DNA of 64,000 nt from an uncultured Bacillota bacterium. GTDB taxonomy: Bacteria > Bacillota > Clostridia > Tissierellales > Tissierellaceae. Positions within the stretch are counted from its first letter, which is position 1. The number at the start of each line of letters is the position of its first letter. Made by a program: the position numbers and the translations under genes. The stretch is taken from positions 1 to 64,000 of the forward strand of contig CALGAG010000041.1 in assembly GCA_937951995.1 (NCBI GenBank), in the 5' to 3' direction. The notes below the pieces were generated by a model. The model was not told the origin of the DNA. It did no database searches and saw nothing but the letters and a program-made list of their open reading frames with translations. Shown one piece after another: positions 26,781-35,402 of this stretch.

Positions 26781-27470
26781 ATGAGCGGTAGAATACTGAT
26801 TATAGACAACGACCGGTCATTTGTGAAGGGGCTTCGTTATAGCCTTGAGCAGGATGACTATCGCATAGACATACTTTCCGAGGGAAAGGATACCCTGGAC
26901 CACATAACTAGGAAAGAATACAACATGGTCCTGATTGAGACCGAGCTGCCTGATATTAATGGACTGACATTATGCCAGGATATCCGCAACATTTCATCAG
27001 TGCCAATAATCTTTATAACCTCGGTGGATGAGGATATCAAGAAAATTCTCGCCCTGGAGTATGGGGCTGATGACTACCTGGTAAAGCCATTTAACATTCT
27101 GGAGTTAAAGGCCAGGATCAAGGCCGTACTTCGAAGGATAAACCGCAAGGTTTCAGACAATGACAGTAATGTTGTTGAGATCAAGGACCTAAGGATCAAT
27201 TCAGTGGGCAGAAAAGTGACCAGAAGCGACAAGAATATTTCCCTGACAGGTAAGGAATTTGACCTTTTATATGTGCTTGCATCCAATCCAGGCAAGGTGT
27301 TCACAAGGGAGGAACTGCTGGAGAAGGTATGGGGATATGCATATTATGGGGATCTAAGGACTGTGGATGTCCATATTCGTAGAATTCGGGAAAAGATTGA
27401 AAAAGACCCCAAGGCGGCGGAATATGTTCTAACCAAATGGGGTGTTGGATATTTTTTCAAGGAAAATTAG
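26781..27470 (+). CDS. OmpR-family response regulator with atypical receiver (Asp to Glu)
   Basis: The 229-residue protein has an N-terminal receiver domain (about 1-118) and a C-terminal OmpR/PhoB winged helix (about 130-229, with LTGKEFDLLYVLASNPG and RTVDVHIRRIREKIE). The usual phospho-acceptor Asp is replaced by Glu: the segment reads VLIE53TELPD where most receivers have an Asp. One residue of the acidic pair is also changed (D9-N10). The switch Thr and the VKPF Lys are kept. This suggests phosphorylation-independent or constitutively active behaviour. No histidine kinase is adjacent. It lies 19 bases after selB and just upstream of selC, so it is probably cotranscribed with the sel genes. 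Its target is unknown. The ATG at 26781 has GAGGTGAGGG upstream. Confidence 0.9.
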   Translation: MSGRILIIDNDRSFVKGLRYSLEQDDYRIDILSEGKDTLDHITRKEYNMVLIETELPDINGLTLCQDIRNISSVPIIFITSVDEDIKKILALEYGADDYLVKPFNILELKARIKAVLRRINRKVSDNDSNVVEIKDLRINSVGRKVTRSDKNISLTGKEFDLLYVLASNPGKVFTREELLEKVWGYAYYGDLRTVDVHIRRIREKIEKDPKAAEYVLTKWGVGYFFKEN

Positions 27471-27472
27471 GA

Positions 27473-27501
27473 TTGAAATCCATTAGGATTTATTGTATAA
27501 T
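27473..27501 (+). promoter_or_regulatory. Predicted sigma-A promoter of selC
   Basis: TTGAAA (27473-27478) and a perfect TATAAT (27496-27501) are separated by 17 bases. They lie 17 bases upstream of the tRNA-Sec gene and 2 bases after the response regulator stop. The tRNA can therefore be made independently of the sel operon. Confidence 0.8.
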
Positions 27502-27518
27502 GGCTCTTGTAGCCAAAT

Positions 27519-27615
27519 GGGGGTAGAGGAGTCCTGGTGGGCTCTCTGGTCTTCAAAACCAGCGCGGGGCGTTAGGAGCGTCCTGGGTGAGTTCGATTCT
27601 CACATACTCCCGCCA
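27519..27615 (+). tRNA. selC: tRNA-Sec (anticodon UCA)
   Basis: The 97-base tRNA has the features of selenocysteine tRNA. The acceptor arm starts GGGGGTAG and ends ATACTCCC, giving a 7-8 bp helix with one G-U pair and an A-G mismatch at the last position. The anticodon stem CTGGT/ACCAG encloses the loop CTTCAAA with TCA at 27553-27555. A long variable arm follows, and then the T arm GTGAG-TTCGATT-CTCAC. The discriminator base is G and CCA is encoded. It decodes UGA with SelB. A terminator follows after 14 bases. Confidence 0.95.
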
Positions 27616-27629
27616 AATTGAACCAAAGC

Positions 27630-27657
27630 AAAAGCACCTTATTAGGGTGCTTTTTTT
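27630..27657. terminator. Terminator after selC (probably bidirectional)
   Basis: AAAGCACC and GGGTGCTTT form a stem around a TTATTA loop, followed by seven T on the + strand. It also lies just past the stop codon of the convergent editing-protein gene, with TTTT on the reverse strand. Confidence 0.88.
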
Positions 27658-27682
27658 AAATGCCACTTTTATTGTCTCCAGG

Positions 27683-28882
27683 CTAGAGTCCCTGTGTGAT
27701 AATTTCCCTTGCCCTTTGAAGCAGTGAATCCAGGTTGACTGTAGGTACGGAGCCTTGTACAGTGTTTGTGTTTCCCCCTCCCTTTAGCTTGAACTCTCCA
27801 GCTAGTTGTTTATAGACATTACCCAGATCAATGTTGATGTCTTTTGATTTGCTTATTATGAACTGCCCCAGACCATCATTGGATATTCCATAAATCTGTA
27901 CAACCCTTTCATAATTGTTGGATATGTGGCTTCCCAGATGGCTTAGAGCCTTGAAATCAAAGTTGTCATACATCTTGCTTATCAGGCTCATATCTCCAAT
28001 CTTTTCTGAACCCTCCACGAGTAAAGCGCTTCTGGCTGAAATCAACTCTTCTCTTCCAGACCTGACCTCCTTCTCAAGGTTGATTTTGTCCATTAAAATC
28101 TTTTCAACCTTTGCTTCAATGTTATCATCGGAAGAGGACAGGAGGTTTGATATTGATCGCACAGACTTGAACTTGGAGGAATAATCCACAAATGCCCTTT
28201 GTCCAGTCAAAAACTGAATCCTGAGATTGCCTTTATAGTGGTCCCACTTTGTTATTTTCAAGAGTCCAAGCTCACCAGTATGGTTTACATGTGTACCACC
28301 ACATGGAGAGTAATCAAAACCGTCTATCTCAACCATCCTAATATTAGTATCCACTGAGGGTGACTTTCTTACAGGTAGTAGCCTGAGTTTTTCTTGATTT
28401 ACAATGTATGTCTTTACCTTGAAGTTTGATTGTATAATCCTGTTGCACAGGGCCTCAACATTACTCGCTTCTTCATGGTCCATATCCGTCAGGGTTACAT
28501 CGATTGAGGAGTAGTCCTTTCCCAAATGAAAGCTTATGGTTTCTCCTCCTAAAAGATTGTAAAGGACACCTGATAGAAGGTGTTGGCCGGTATGCTGCTG
28601 CATCATGTCGAATCTGTGGTCCGATTGGATGGATAACTTGACCTTAGGCCCTGTTACCTGGGATTCGAGTATGTGAGTCAGGCCATCTTCATGCTCGATG
28701 GTCTCAATTACCCTTTCCCCGTTTATGGTCCCAACATCCCCAGGTTGACCCCCTGACATATCAGGATAGAATATTGTCCTGTCCAGTCTTACGTGGTATT
28801 TTCCTTCCTTCTTTTCCTTCTTGATAATGGAAGCCTCAGTTTCATGCAAATAAGGATTCTCCCAATAGAGCTTTCTTGTCAT
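27683..28882 (-). CDS. Alanyl-tRNA editing protein (AlaX type with DHHA1 domain)
   Basis: This is a free-standing editing enzyme that hydrolyses mischarged Ser- or Gly-tRNA(Ala). The 399-residue protein lacks the aminoacylation domain of AlaRS. It has the threonyl/alanyl-tRNA synthetase second additional domain, with zinc ligands in HTGQH (about residue 97) and CGGTHVNH (about 195), and a C-terminal DHHA1 domain with LKGGGNTNTVQG. The length matches the long AlaX class. It is on the reverse strand, convergent with selC and divergent from comEC. AAAGGCGG precedes its ATG. Confidence 0.93.
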   Translation of the reverse strand: MTRKLYWENPYLHETEASIIKKEKKEGKYHVRLDRTIFYPDMSGGQPGDVGTINGERVIETIEHEDGLTHILESQVTGPKVKLSIQSDHRFDMMQQHTGQHLLSGVLYNLLGGETISFHLGKDYSSIDVTLTDMDHEEASNVEALCNRIIQSNFKVKTYIVNQEKLRLLPVRKSPSVDTNIRMVEIDGFDYSPCGGTHVNHTGELGLLKITKWDHYKGNLRIQFLTGQRAFVDYSSKFKSVRSISNLLSSSDDNIEAKVEKILMDKINLEKEVRSGREELISARSALLVEGSEKIGDMSLISKMYDNFDFKALSHLGSHISNNYERVVQIYGISNDGLGQFIISKSKDINIDLGNVYKQLAGEFKLKGGGNTNTVQGSVPTVNLDSLLQRAREIITQGL

Positions 28883-29004
28883 AGAAGCACCGCCTTTAAA
28901 TTTGTAATTTTAAATATTTGAAAAGAAATAATCCATTTATATGTTATAATTAGCTTAATTATATAACAAGGAACCATAAATATAAAGTGCTGAGGAGATA
29001 ATAC

Positions 29005-31386
29005 ATGAAGCGACCTGCATTGATTCCTGCCCTTATCTTAAGCCTGGGAATTCTTACAGCTTACTATTTCAGGATTTCGTCAACTACAACGATTATACTC
29101 TCAATGTTTGTGCTTGTCATCATGATAGGATCCTTATCCACTGGCAGAAGGGTGGGAAGGATATATCTTATGCTCCCTTTCCTTCTAGCAATCCTATACA
29201 CCAATCATTTTCATGTATCTTCTTTGGAAAAGTATGAAGGTTACCCTGTTCAAATATTTGGAGTTGTGGACAGGGAGTATGTCAGGGAGGGCTACACCTC
29301 CTTTGATATAATCGTTGAGAGCATAAATGGAGAGAGACTTGGGGAAAAGGTAAGAACAAACATATACCAGGATAAGGAAATAGGCCTTGGATCAAGGATA
29401 TCACTTCGGGGCCAACTGTACCGACCCATGGAAAACACCAACCCAATGCTATACAACCATAGAAAGTACCTATTGACCAAGAACATTAAATACATGGTGC
29501 GTACAAAGGAAATTTCACACCATCCTAATTCCGGACCCATAGAGTTTGGATATGGGATGCAAAATTCCTTCAAGGATAGGTTGGATAAGGTCTTTGACAA
29601 GGGTCTTTCACCAGTTAATTCGGGTTTTATGAAGGCCCTGCTGACAGGTGAAAAGGACTCATTGGAGCAGGAAGAGTATGACCTGTACAGAGAAATGGGC
29701 ATTGCACACATTTTGGCTATCTCAGGACTTCACATAGGTATCCTGGCAGGATTCCTACTCTTCATTATGTCAAGGTCAGGAGTGAAGAGAAATGTGGCGA
29801 TTCCACTGGCACTGGTGGTAATTTGGACATTTACATATCTTGTCGGACTTCCCGAATCAGCCCTTAGGGCTTCAATCATGCTTACATTTGTTCTATTGTC
29901 CAAAATAATTCACAGGCCATATGACCCGATTAATATTTTGGCGGCATCATATATTGTATGCCTCCTGATCAATCCCTTCTGGATTTTCAGCTTGGGATTT
30001 CAATTGTCCTATGGCGCAACACTATCCCTGGCTGCAATCGCACCCTGGATCATGGAGCGGCTATATCCTGCAAAAGGAAAGCTTGCAAGGTCCATAAGTG
30101 CTGTAGCAGGAGTAAATATTGGCTTACTGCCCCTGCAAAGCTATTATTTCAATCAATTGCCCCTTATGGCACTGTTTTCAAATCTGTTGATAGTCCCTGT
30201 GGCAACGGCTAATCTGATACTGGGATTTATGGCAATTTTAATCCCGGCATTGACTCCAATCCTGGATCTGCTACTTGATATTCAGAGGTATATGATTGTC
30301 CTGATTTCTTCACTTCCAATTGAAGCACTAACTGTAGCTTCACCAGGACCCCACCAGATGATACTGTATGTTTTTATTATAATTGTAGTCCTAAAATGGA
30401 AGGATATTTCCTATTTTCATATTAGGGTAAGAAAGGTGATTTTGCTATACCTCCTATTTGTCTCTGTCATTGGGTTCTTGGGTTTCAATGAGTCCAAAGC
30501 TACTGAAATCCACTTTATTGACGTGGGACAGGGGGATTCAGCTCTTATAAGGGTTGAAGACAGGGAATACCTTATAGACACTGGTGGAGCCTTGTTCGGC
30601 AACTACGATCCAGGTAGGTCCATCACCCTGCCCTATCTCAAGAAACTGGGGGTGAGGGAGCTTGAAGGGGTTTTTATCAGTCATTTTCATGAGGACCACT
30701 ACAAGGGCTTGTTCCCCATAATTGAGGAACTGAAAATCAAGGCCCTGTATGTTAACAATCCTATTCCAGACATGGATCTAAAGAATGCTGTTGAGATGGC
30801 AAACATACCGGTTTTCAAGATGGAAAAAGGGAGTAGGATAGATTTCCAGGAGACAAGCATTGAGTGTATTTTTTCTTCAGATGGAGCATACGTGAACGAG
30901 AACAACAATTCACTGGTTCTTTTGCTGGAAAGCAAGGGCAAGAAGGTTATTTTCACAGGGGATATAGAGGCTGAAGTGGAAAGTCAACTACCTGGATATG
31001 ATATAGACCTTTTAAAGGTGGCACATCATGGAAGCAGGACATCATCATCTGAGGATTGCATCTCAAGGCTATCTCCAGAGATAAGCGTTATTTCCGCTGG
31101 AAGAAACAATTCCTTTGGTCACCCACATGACTCGGTGTTGGAAACCTTGGGCAAGTTTGGATCCCAGGTATATCGAACAGATGAAGCTGGTCTTGTAAAG
31201 GTGATTATAAGTGATGGGAAAATGATGGTAATTCCTTATTACGGCCCTTCATTTCAGGAGAATCTGGAGGAATTCATCTACAACCATGTCCATCAGTTGA
31301 GCTGGATGCTTCTTTATAGTATACTAGCCTATATATCAGTAAGAACCTATGCGAAAATGGAGGAGAAGGACCATGAAATACAATGA
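29005..31386 (+). CDS. comEC: ComEC/Rec2-family DNA internalisation protein
   Basis: ComEC forms the inner-membrane channel for incoming single-stranded DNA. The 793-residue protein has N-terminal membrane helices, an OB-like extracytoplasmic part (about 65-150), and the competence membrane domain with AISGLHIGILAG near 235. A C-terminal metallo-beta-lactamase domain (about 505-740) follows, with DVGQGDSALI, the metal motif SHFHEDHYKG and VAHHGSRTSS. An extra hydrophobic helix (about 766-780) ends the protein, which is less usual. Its 3' end overlaps holA by 14 bases. Confidence 0.95.
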   Translation: MKRPALIPALILSLGILTAYYFRISSTTTIILSMFVLVIMIGSLSTGRRVGRIYLMLPFLLAILYTNHFHVSSLEKYEGYPVQIFGVVDREYVREGYTSFDIIVESINGERLGEKVRTNIYQDKEIGLGSRISLRGQLYRPMENTNPMLYNHRKYLLTKNIKYMVRTKEISHHPNSGPIEFGYGMQNSFKDRLDKVFDKGLSPVNSGFMKALLTGEKDSLEQEEYDLYREMGIAHILAISGLHIGILAGFLLFIMSRSGVKRNVAIPLALVVIWTFTYLVGLPESALRASIMLTFVLLSKIIHRPYDPINILAASYIVCLLINPFWIFSLGFQLSYGATLSLAAIAPWIMERLYPAKGKLARSISAVAGVNIGLLPLQSYYFNQLPLMALFSNLLIVPVATANLILGFMAILIPALTPILDLLLDIQRYMIVLISSLPIEALTVASPGPHQMILYVFIIIVVLKWKDISYFHIRVRKVILLYLLFVSVIGFLGFNESKATEIHFIDVGQGDSALIRVEDREYLIDTGGALFGNYDPGRSITLPYLKKLGVRELEGVFISHFHEDHYKGLFPIIEELKIKALYVNNPIPDMDLKNAVEMANIPVFKMEKGSRIDFQETSIECIFSSDGAYVNENNNSLVLLLESKGKKVIFTGDIEAEVESQLPGYDIDLLKVAHHGSRTSSSEDCISRLSPEISVISAGRNNSFGHPHDSVLETLGKFGSQVYRTDEAGLVKVIISDGKMMVIPYYGPSFQENLEEFIYNHVHQLSWMLLYSILAYISVRTYAKMEEKDHEIQ

Positions 31387-32407
31387 ATTCCAAAGCTTAA
31401 TAGAAAATGGGAATATTAACCCAATATACATATTCACTGGAGATGAAACCTACCTTCTGGATAAGGCTGTTGAATACCTGGTGGGATTTTTCATGACTCC
31501 GGAAGGAAGAACCATCAATTTGGAAAACCTGGATGGAAAGACAGCTGGGCTGGATGACCTGAAGGCAAGCTGTGAAACCCTACCCTTCATGTCTGAAAGG
31601 AGGGTGACCATTTTAAGGGGGGCGGAAGCCCTGCTGGATAGGGATTCTGCGTCTGATGAGGTCCTGAATTATATCAAGAGCCTGGGAGACCATCAACTTT
31701 TGCTTGTAAACGACAGGGATGGGAAAGTAAAGAAGAATTCAAAGCTATACAGATACCTTAACAAATCAGGAAGTGCTGTGGTATTCGAGAAGCTCAGGGG
31801 AAAGGAACTCACTGATTGGATACAGGGAAAACTATCACAGAGGGGAAAGACCATGACCTATGCTGATCTAAACTACTTCATTCAGCAAAGCAGCTATAAC
31901 AGCAGGAACATTACCACCACCCTGTATGACCTGGATAATGAAATTAAAAAACTTTGCGACTTTTCCTCCGGAAAAAACATTGACCGGAATACCTTGGACC
32001 AGGTTCTGATCAGGCCTCTCGACAAGAATGTTTTTGACTTTCTGGGAGCTGTGGGAAAGAATGATACAGATAGGGCAATGGAGGTCTTCAACGAAATCTA
32101 CCTGATGAACGAACCAGTGCCCCGAATTCTATTTATGATAAGCAGGCAGTTCAGGTTGCTATTGGGCTATGTGACATATCGGGAAAAGGGATATGGGTCT
32201 GGGGAAATCCAGGAGAAACTCAAAGTTAAGCCTTATGAGTTCGGAAAGATTGCAGCGCAAGGAAATGGGATGGACCAGAATCGGTTAAGGGAAATACTGG
32301 AGGACATTCTACAAACGGATAGGAATCTAAAAACCATATCCTCCGACCAGAGGTTGGAAATGGAAATGCTGATTGTAAAGCTGACTGCTGGTTGCAAGAC
32401 CTATTGA
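31373..32407 (+). CDS. holA: DNA polymerase III subunit delta
   Basis: The delta subunit of the clamp loader opens the beta sliding clamp. The 344-residue protein has the family N-terminus with NINPIYIFTGDETYLLDKAV, a AAA+-like middle part (about 70-210) and the C-terminal collar domain with ISRQFRLLL. The ATG at 31373 lies inside the end of comEC and has GGAGAAGG upstream. The comEC-holA-rpsT(-) arrangement is conserved in Firmicutes. Confidence 0.93.
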   Translation: MKYNEFQSLIENGNINPIYIFTGDETYLLDKAVEYLVGFFMTPEGRTINLENLDGKTAGLDDLKASCETLPFMSERRVTILRGAEALLDRDSASDEVLNYIKSLGDHQLLLVNDRDGKVKKNSKLYRYLNKSGSAVVFEKLRGKELTDWIQGKLSQRGKTMTYADLNYFIQQSSYNSRNITTTLYDLDNEIKKLCDFSSGKNIDRNTLDQVLIRPLDKNVFDFLGAVGKNDTDRAMEVFNEIYLMNEPVPRILFMISRQFRLLLGYVTYREKGYGSGEIQEKLKVKPYEFGKIAAQGNGMDQNRLREILEDILQTDRNLKTISSDQRLEMEMLIVKLTAGCKTY

Positions 32408-32419
32408 AATTAATACAAA

Positions 32420-32451
32420 AAAGAAAAAAACTTCGGTTTGGCCGAAGTTTT
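32420..32451 (-). terminator. Terminator of rpsT (possibly shared with holA)
   Basis: AAAACTTCGG and CCGAAGTTTT form a 10-bp stem with a TTTGG loop. On the reverse strand it is followed by a run of T, directly after the rpsT stop codon. On the + strand the T run is short. Confidence 0.85.
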
Positions 32452-32452
32452 A

Positions 32453-32716
32453 TTACATTGCTTTATTAAGTGCCTTAGTCAGACGACTAATCTTTCTAGC
32501 AGCAGCATTGTCATGGACGATATTTTTGTGGGCTGCTCTCTTAAGCTTCTTATCAATGACCTTCAACAATGCTCTCGCCTCGTCGAAATTTCCGTTGGCT
32601 ACAGCACTCTCAAATTTCTTAATATATGTCTTAATTTCAGTTTTCTTACTCTTATTCAAGGCAGTTTTTTTAGCGGTTACAAGAATTCTTTTTTCAGCTG
32701 ATTTAATATTTGCCAC
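32453..32716 (-). CDS. rpsT: 30S ribosomal protein S20
   Basis: The 87-residue, lysine-rich helical protein has the typical S20 N-terminus MANIKSAEKRI and the C-terminal HKNIVHDNAAARKISRLTKAL. S20 binds 16S rRNA early in small-subunit assembly. It is transcribed opposite to its neighbours holA and lepB, as in Bacillus. A GAGGTG ribosome binding site precedes the ATG on the reverse strand. Confidence 0.97.
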   Translation of the reverse strand: MANIKSAEKRILVTAKKTALNKSKKTEIKTYIKKFESAVANGNFDEARALLKVIDKKLKRAAHKNIVHDNAAARKISRLTKALNKAM

Positions 32717-32839
32717 GATTTCACCTCCTCTAATCTAACAAAGGATATTGTACCATGTCATAAACCAAATTGCAAGAGAAAAATCACTCCACCTACTGGT
32801 ATTTATGAACTCCATGTAGTATTATTATTCTACTTGCCA

Positions 32840-32867
32840 TTGATTTAAGGCTTATTAATGGTATAAT
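32840..32867 (+). promoter_or_regulatory. Predicted promoter of lepB
   Basis: TTGATT (32840-32845) and TATAAT (32862-32867) are 16 bases apart and lie 61 bases upstream of the lepB ATG. The -35 is weak. Confidence 0.5.
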
Positions 32868-32928
32868 AATCTTGGATATAAATCAAGTACTTTTAAAAAA
32901 ATGTGCAGCAATTCTAGGAGGCGCAGCC

Positions 32929-33480
32929 ATGAGCGAGATGACAGAAAAGAGAAAAGAAAAAAGTGAGGCGATGGAGTGGGTTAAGAGCATACTGGCAGCC
33001 ATTGCAATAGCTTTAATAATAAAGACCTTTGTTTTCAATACAACCTATGTTCTGGGGAACTCCATGTATCCCACCCTACATGAACAGGACAGGTTGTTTG
33101 CCTTGAAGGTGCCCTTGTATTTTAAGGGTCCTGATAGGGGAGATGTAATCGTTCTTGAGGCACCTGACAGTCCTGGAAAGGATTATATCAAGAGAGTTGT
33201 TGGAATCTCAGGTGACAAGGTTGAAATTCAGGATGGCATGGTATATGTGAATGATGTTCTTCTGATGGAAGATTACCTCCAAGGTGAACAATACACGCAC
33301 ACCTACCAGGAAAACATCTGGATTGTTCCCGAGGGGGATGTTTTTGTACTGGGAGACAATCGTGCAGAGGGTGCAAGCAAGGACAGCAGATACTTTGGTA
33401 CAATTTCCCTTGATAAGGTAAAGGGAATAACACAATTCAGATACTATCCGATCGATGACAGATTCGGTAGAATAGAATAG
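32929..33480 (+). CDS. lepB: Signal peptidase I
   Basis: This membrane protease removes signal peptides from exported proteins. The 183-residue protein has a single N-terminal helix (about 18-36). The catalytic Ser lies in GNSMYPTL (about residue 44), the general-base Lys in KDYIKRVVG (about 86), and the family box [16 protein letters not shown] near 145. The ATG at 32929 is preferred over an upstream in-frame ATG at 32872 because AGGAGG lies just before it. The gene takes the place where spore formers have gpr and spoIIP. Confidence 0.95.
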   Translation: MSEMTEKRKEKSEAMEWVKSILAAIAIALIIKTFVFNTTYVLGNSMYPTLHEQDRLFALKVPLYFKGPDRGDVIVLEAPDSPGKDYIKRVVGISGDKVEIQDGMVYVNDVLLMEDYLQGEQYTHTYQENIWIVPEGDVFVLGDNRAEGASKDSRYFGTISLDKVKGITQFRYYPIDDRFGRIE

Positions 33481-33529
33481 CCTCCACCCTGGAGGCTTTA
33501 TGGATAAATTAGACACTAGGAGGAATAGG

Positions 33530-35341
33530 ATGCGGATCAAACAGGAAAATATAAGAAATTTTTCCATAATTGCCCACATAGACCACGGTAAGTCAACTCT
33601 TGCCGACAGATTGATTGAAATGACTGGAATGTTAACTTCCAGGGAAATGCAGGAGCAGGTATTGGACAAGATGGACCTGGAAAGGGAAAGAGGGATCACA
33701 ATCAAGCTTAAGGCAGTGAGGCTGGTCTACAAGGCCAAGGATGGTCAGGAGTACGTCTTCAACCTGATAGATACTCCAGGTCATGTTGACTTCAACTATG
33801 AGGTCTCCCGTTCACTGGCGGCCTGTGAGGGTGCTGTTCTGGTGGTGGATGCAACCCAGGGAGTGGAGGCTCAGACACTGGCCAATGTTTACCTGGCAAT
33901 TGACCAGGATCTGGAAATCTTGCCTGTAATAAACAAGATTGACCTGCCAAGCGCAAGGCCAGAGGAAATAATCAATGAAATAGAGGATATCATCGGGATA
34001 GAAAGTCAAGATGCCCCCCTTATATCGGCCAAGGACGGCTTGAATGTGGAGGAGGTTCTTGAGCAGATAGTTGAGAAGGTGCCAGCACCAAAGGGAGACC
34101 CCAATGCCCCATTAAAGGCGTTGATCTTTGACTCATACTATGACAGCTACAAGGGGGTAACCTGCTACATAAGAGTTTTCGAAGGACAGGTAAAGCCTGG
34201 AATGATGGTAAAGATGATGGCGACAGGAAAAAGCTTCGAGGTTACCGAGGTTGGGGTCAACACATCCAAACACATACCTTTGGACAGCCTCAGTGCCGGC
34301 GAGGTTGGATATCTGACTGCAAGTATAAAGAATGTCAAGGAAGCCAGGGTAGGAGACACCATAACCGATACAGGCAATCCCACAGCAAATCCTTTGCCGG
34401 GATACAAAAAGGTGATCCCAATGGTCTACTGTGGAATTTACCCTGCAGAGGGTGAGGACTTCAACACCGTAAGGGAAGCTCTTGAAAAGCTTCAGGTAAA
34501 TGATGCCGCCCTGGTATTTGAGCCTGAAACATCAGTGGCACTTGGATTTGGATTCAGGTGTGGTTTTCTGGGTCTCTTGCATATGGAAATAATCCAGGAA
34601 AGACTGGAAAGGGAATTTGACCTAAACATTATAACTACTGCACCCAGTGTAATCTACCGGGTAACCAGAACAAGTGGGGAGGTAATGGAGATACAGAATC
34701 CTTCAAACCTGCCTGCCCCTGCGGAGATTGCACACATGGAGGAACCCATTGTTTCTGCAAACATCATGACCCCAACGGATTACGTAGGTGCCATCATGGA
34801 GCTTTGCCAGAATAAGAGGGGGACCTTCAAGAACATGGAGTATCTGGAGGAAACAAGGGTTGTACTCCACTATGATCTTCCACTAAATGAGGTCATTTAC
34901 GATTTCTTTGACGCACTTAAGTCAAAGACCAGAGGGTATGCATCCTTTGATTACGAGCTTAAGGGATACCAGCAAAGTGAGCTGGTTAAGATGGATATTC
35001 TAATTAACTCAGAGCTTGTTGATGCCTTCTCACTGATTGTTCATGAGGAAAAGGCTTATGAGAGGGGTAGAACCATCGCAGAGAGATTGGTGGATGTGAT
35101 TCCGAGACACCAGTTTGCAGTACCCATACAGGCTGCAATAGGCAGCAAGATCATAGCCAGGGAGACAATTAGAGCCCTTAGAAAGGACGTTCTGGCAAAG
35201 TGCTATGGTGGGGACATCTCTAGAAAGAGAAAGCTGCTTGAAAAACAAAAGGAAGGCAAGAAGAGGATGAGGCAGATAGGTTCAGTTGATGTCCCTCAGG
35301 AGGCATTTCTGACCGTCTTGAAGTATGACGAGAAAAAATAG
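33530..35341 (+). CDS. lepA: Elongation factor 4 (LepA)
   Basis: LepA is a ribosome-bound GTPase that affects initiation and back-translocation. The 603-residue length is typical. It starts [20 protein letters not shown] with the G1 motif [17 protein letters not shown] and NKIDLP follow, and the LepA-specific C-terminal domain carries [23 protein letters not shown] 33530 has AGGAGG nine bases upstream; ATG 33500 is less likely. Confidence 0.96.
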   Translation: MRIKQENIRNFSIIAHIDHGKSTLADRLIEMTGMLTSREMQEQVLDKMDLERERGITIKLKAVRLVYKAKDGQEYVFNLIDTPGHVDFNYEVSRSLAACEGAVLVVDATQGVEAQTLANVYLAIDQDLEILPVINKIDLPSARPEEIINEIEDIIGIESQDAPLISAKDGLNVEEVLEQIVEKVPAPKGDPNAPLKALIFDSYYDSYKGVTCYIRVFEGQVKPGMMVKMMATGKSFEVTEVGVNTSKHIPLDSLSAGEVGYLTASIKNVKEARVGDTITDTGNPTANPLPGYKKVIPMVYCGIYPAEGEDFNTVREALEKLQVNDAALVFEPETSVALGFGFRCGFLGLLHMEIIQERLEREFDLNIITTAPSVIYRVTRTSGEVMEIQNPSNLPAPAEIAHMEEPIVSANIMTPTDYVGAIMELCQNKRGTFKNMEYLEETRVVLHYDLPLNEVIYDFFDALKSKTRGYASFDYELKGYQQSELVKMDILINSELVDAFSLIVHEEKAYERGRTIAERLVDVIPRHQFAVPIQAAIGSKIIARETIRALRKDVLAKCYGGDISRKRKLLEKQKEGKKRMRQIGSVDVPQEAFLTVLKYDEKK

Positions 35342-35347
35342 ATTATT

Positions 35348-35376
35348 AAGGAAAAGTCACAAGGACTTTTCCTTTA
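35348..35376 (+). terminator. Terminator after lepA
   Basis: An 11-bp perfect stem (AAGGAAAAGTC / GACTTTTCCTT) with an ACAAG loop follows the lepA stop by six bases. The T-tract is short, so read-through into hemW is possible. Confidence 0.7.
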
Positions 35377-35402
35377 TTTAAGTAGAATGCCAGGAGGAAA
35401 AA

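Noticed and set aside
28945..28963. TATAATTA-GCT-TAATTATA palindrome upstream of comEC
   Set aside because: It is AT-only in its arms and could arise by chance. The TATAAT in it has no -35 at a good distance.
33479..33497. AGCCTCC / GGAGGCT hairpin between lepB and lepA
   Set aside because: The stem is short and lacks a T-tract, so it is not called as a terminator; lepB and lepA may be cotranscribed.
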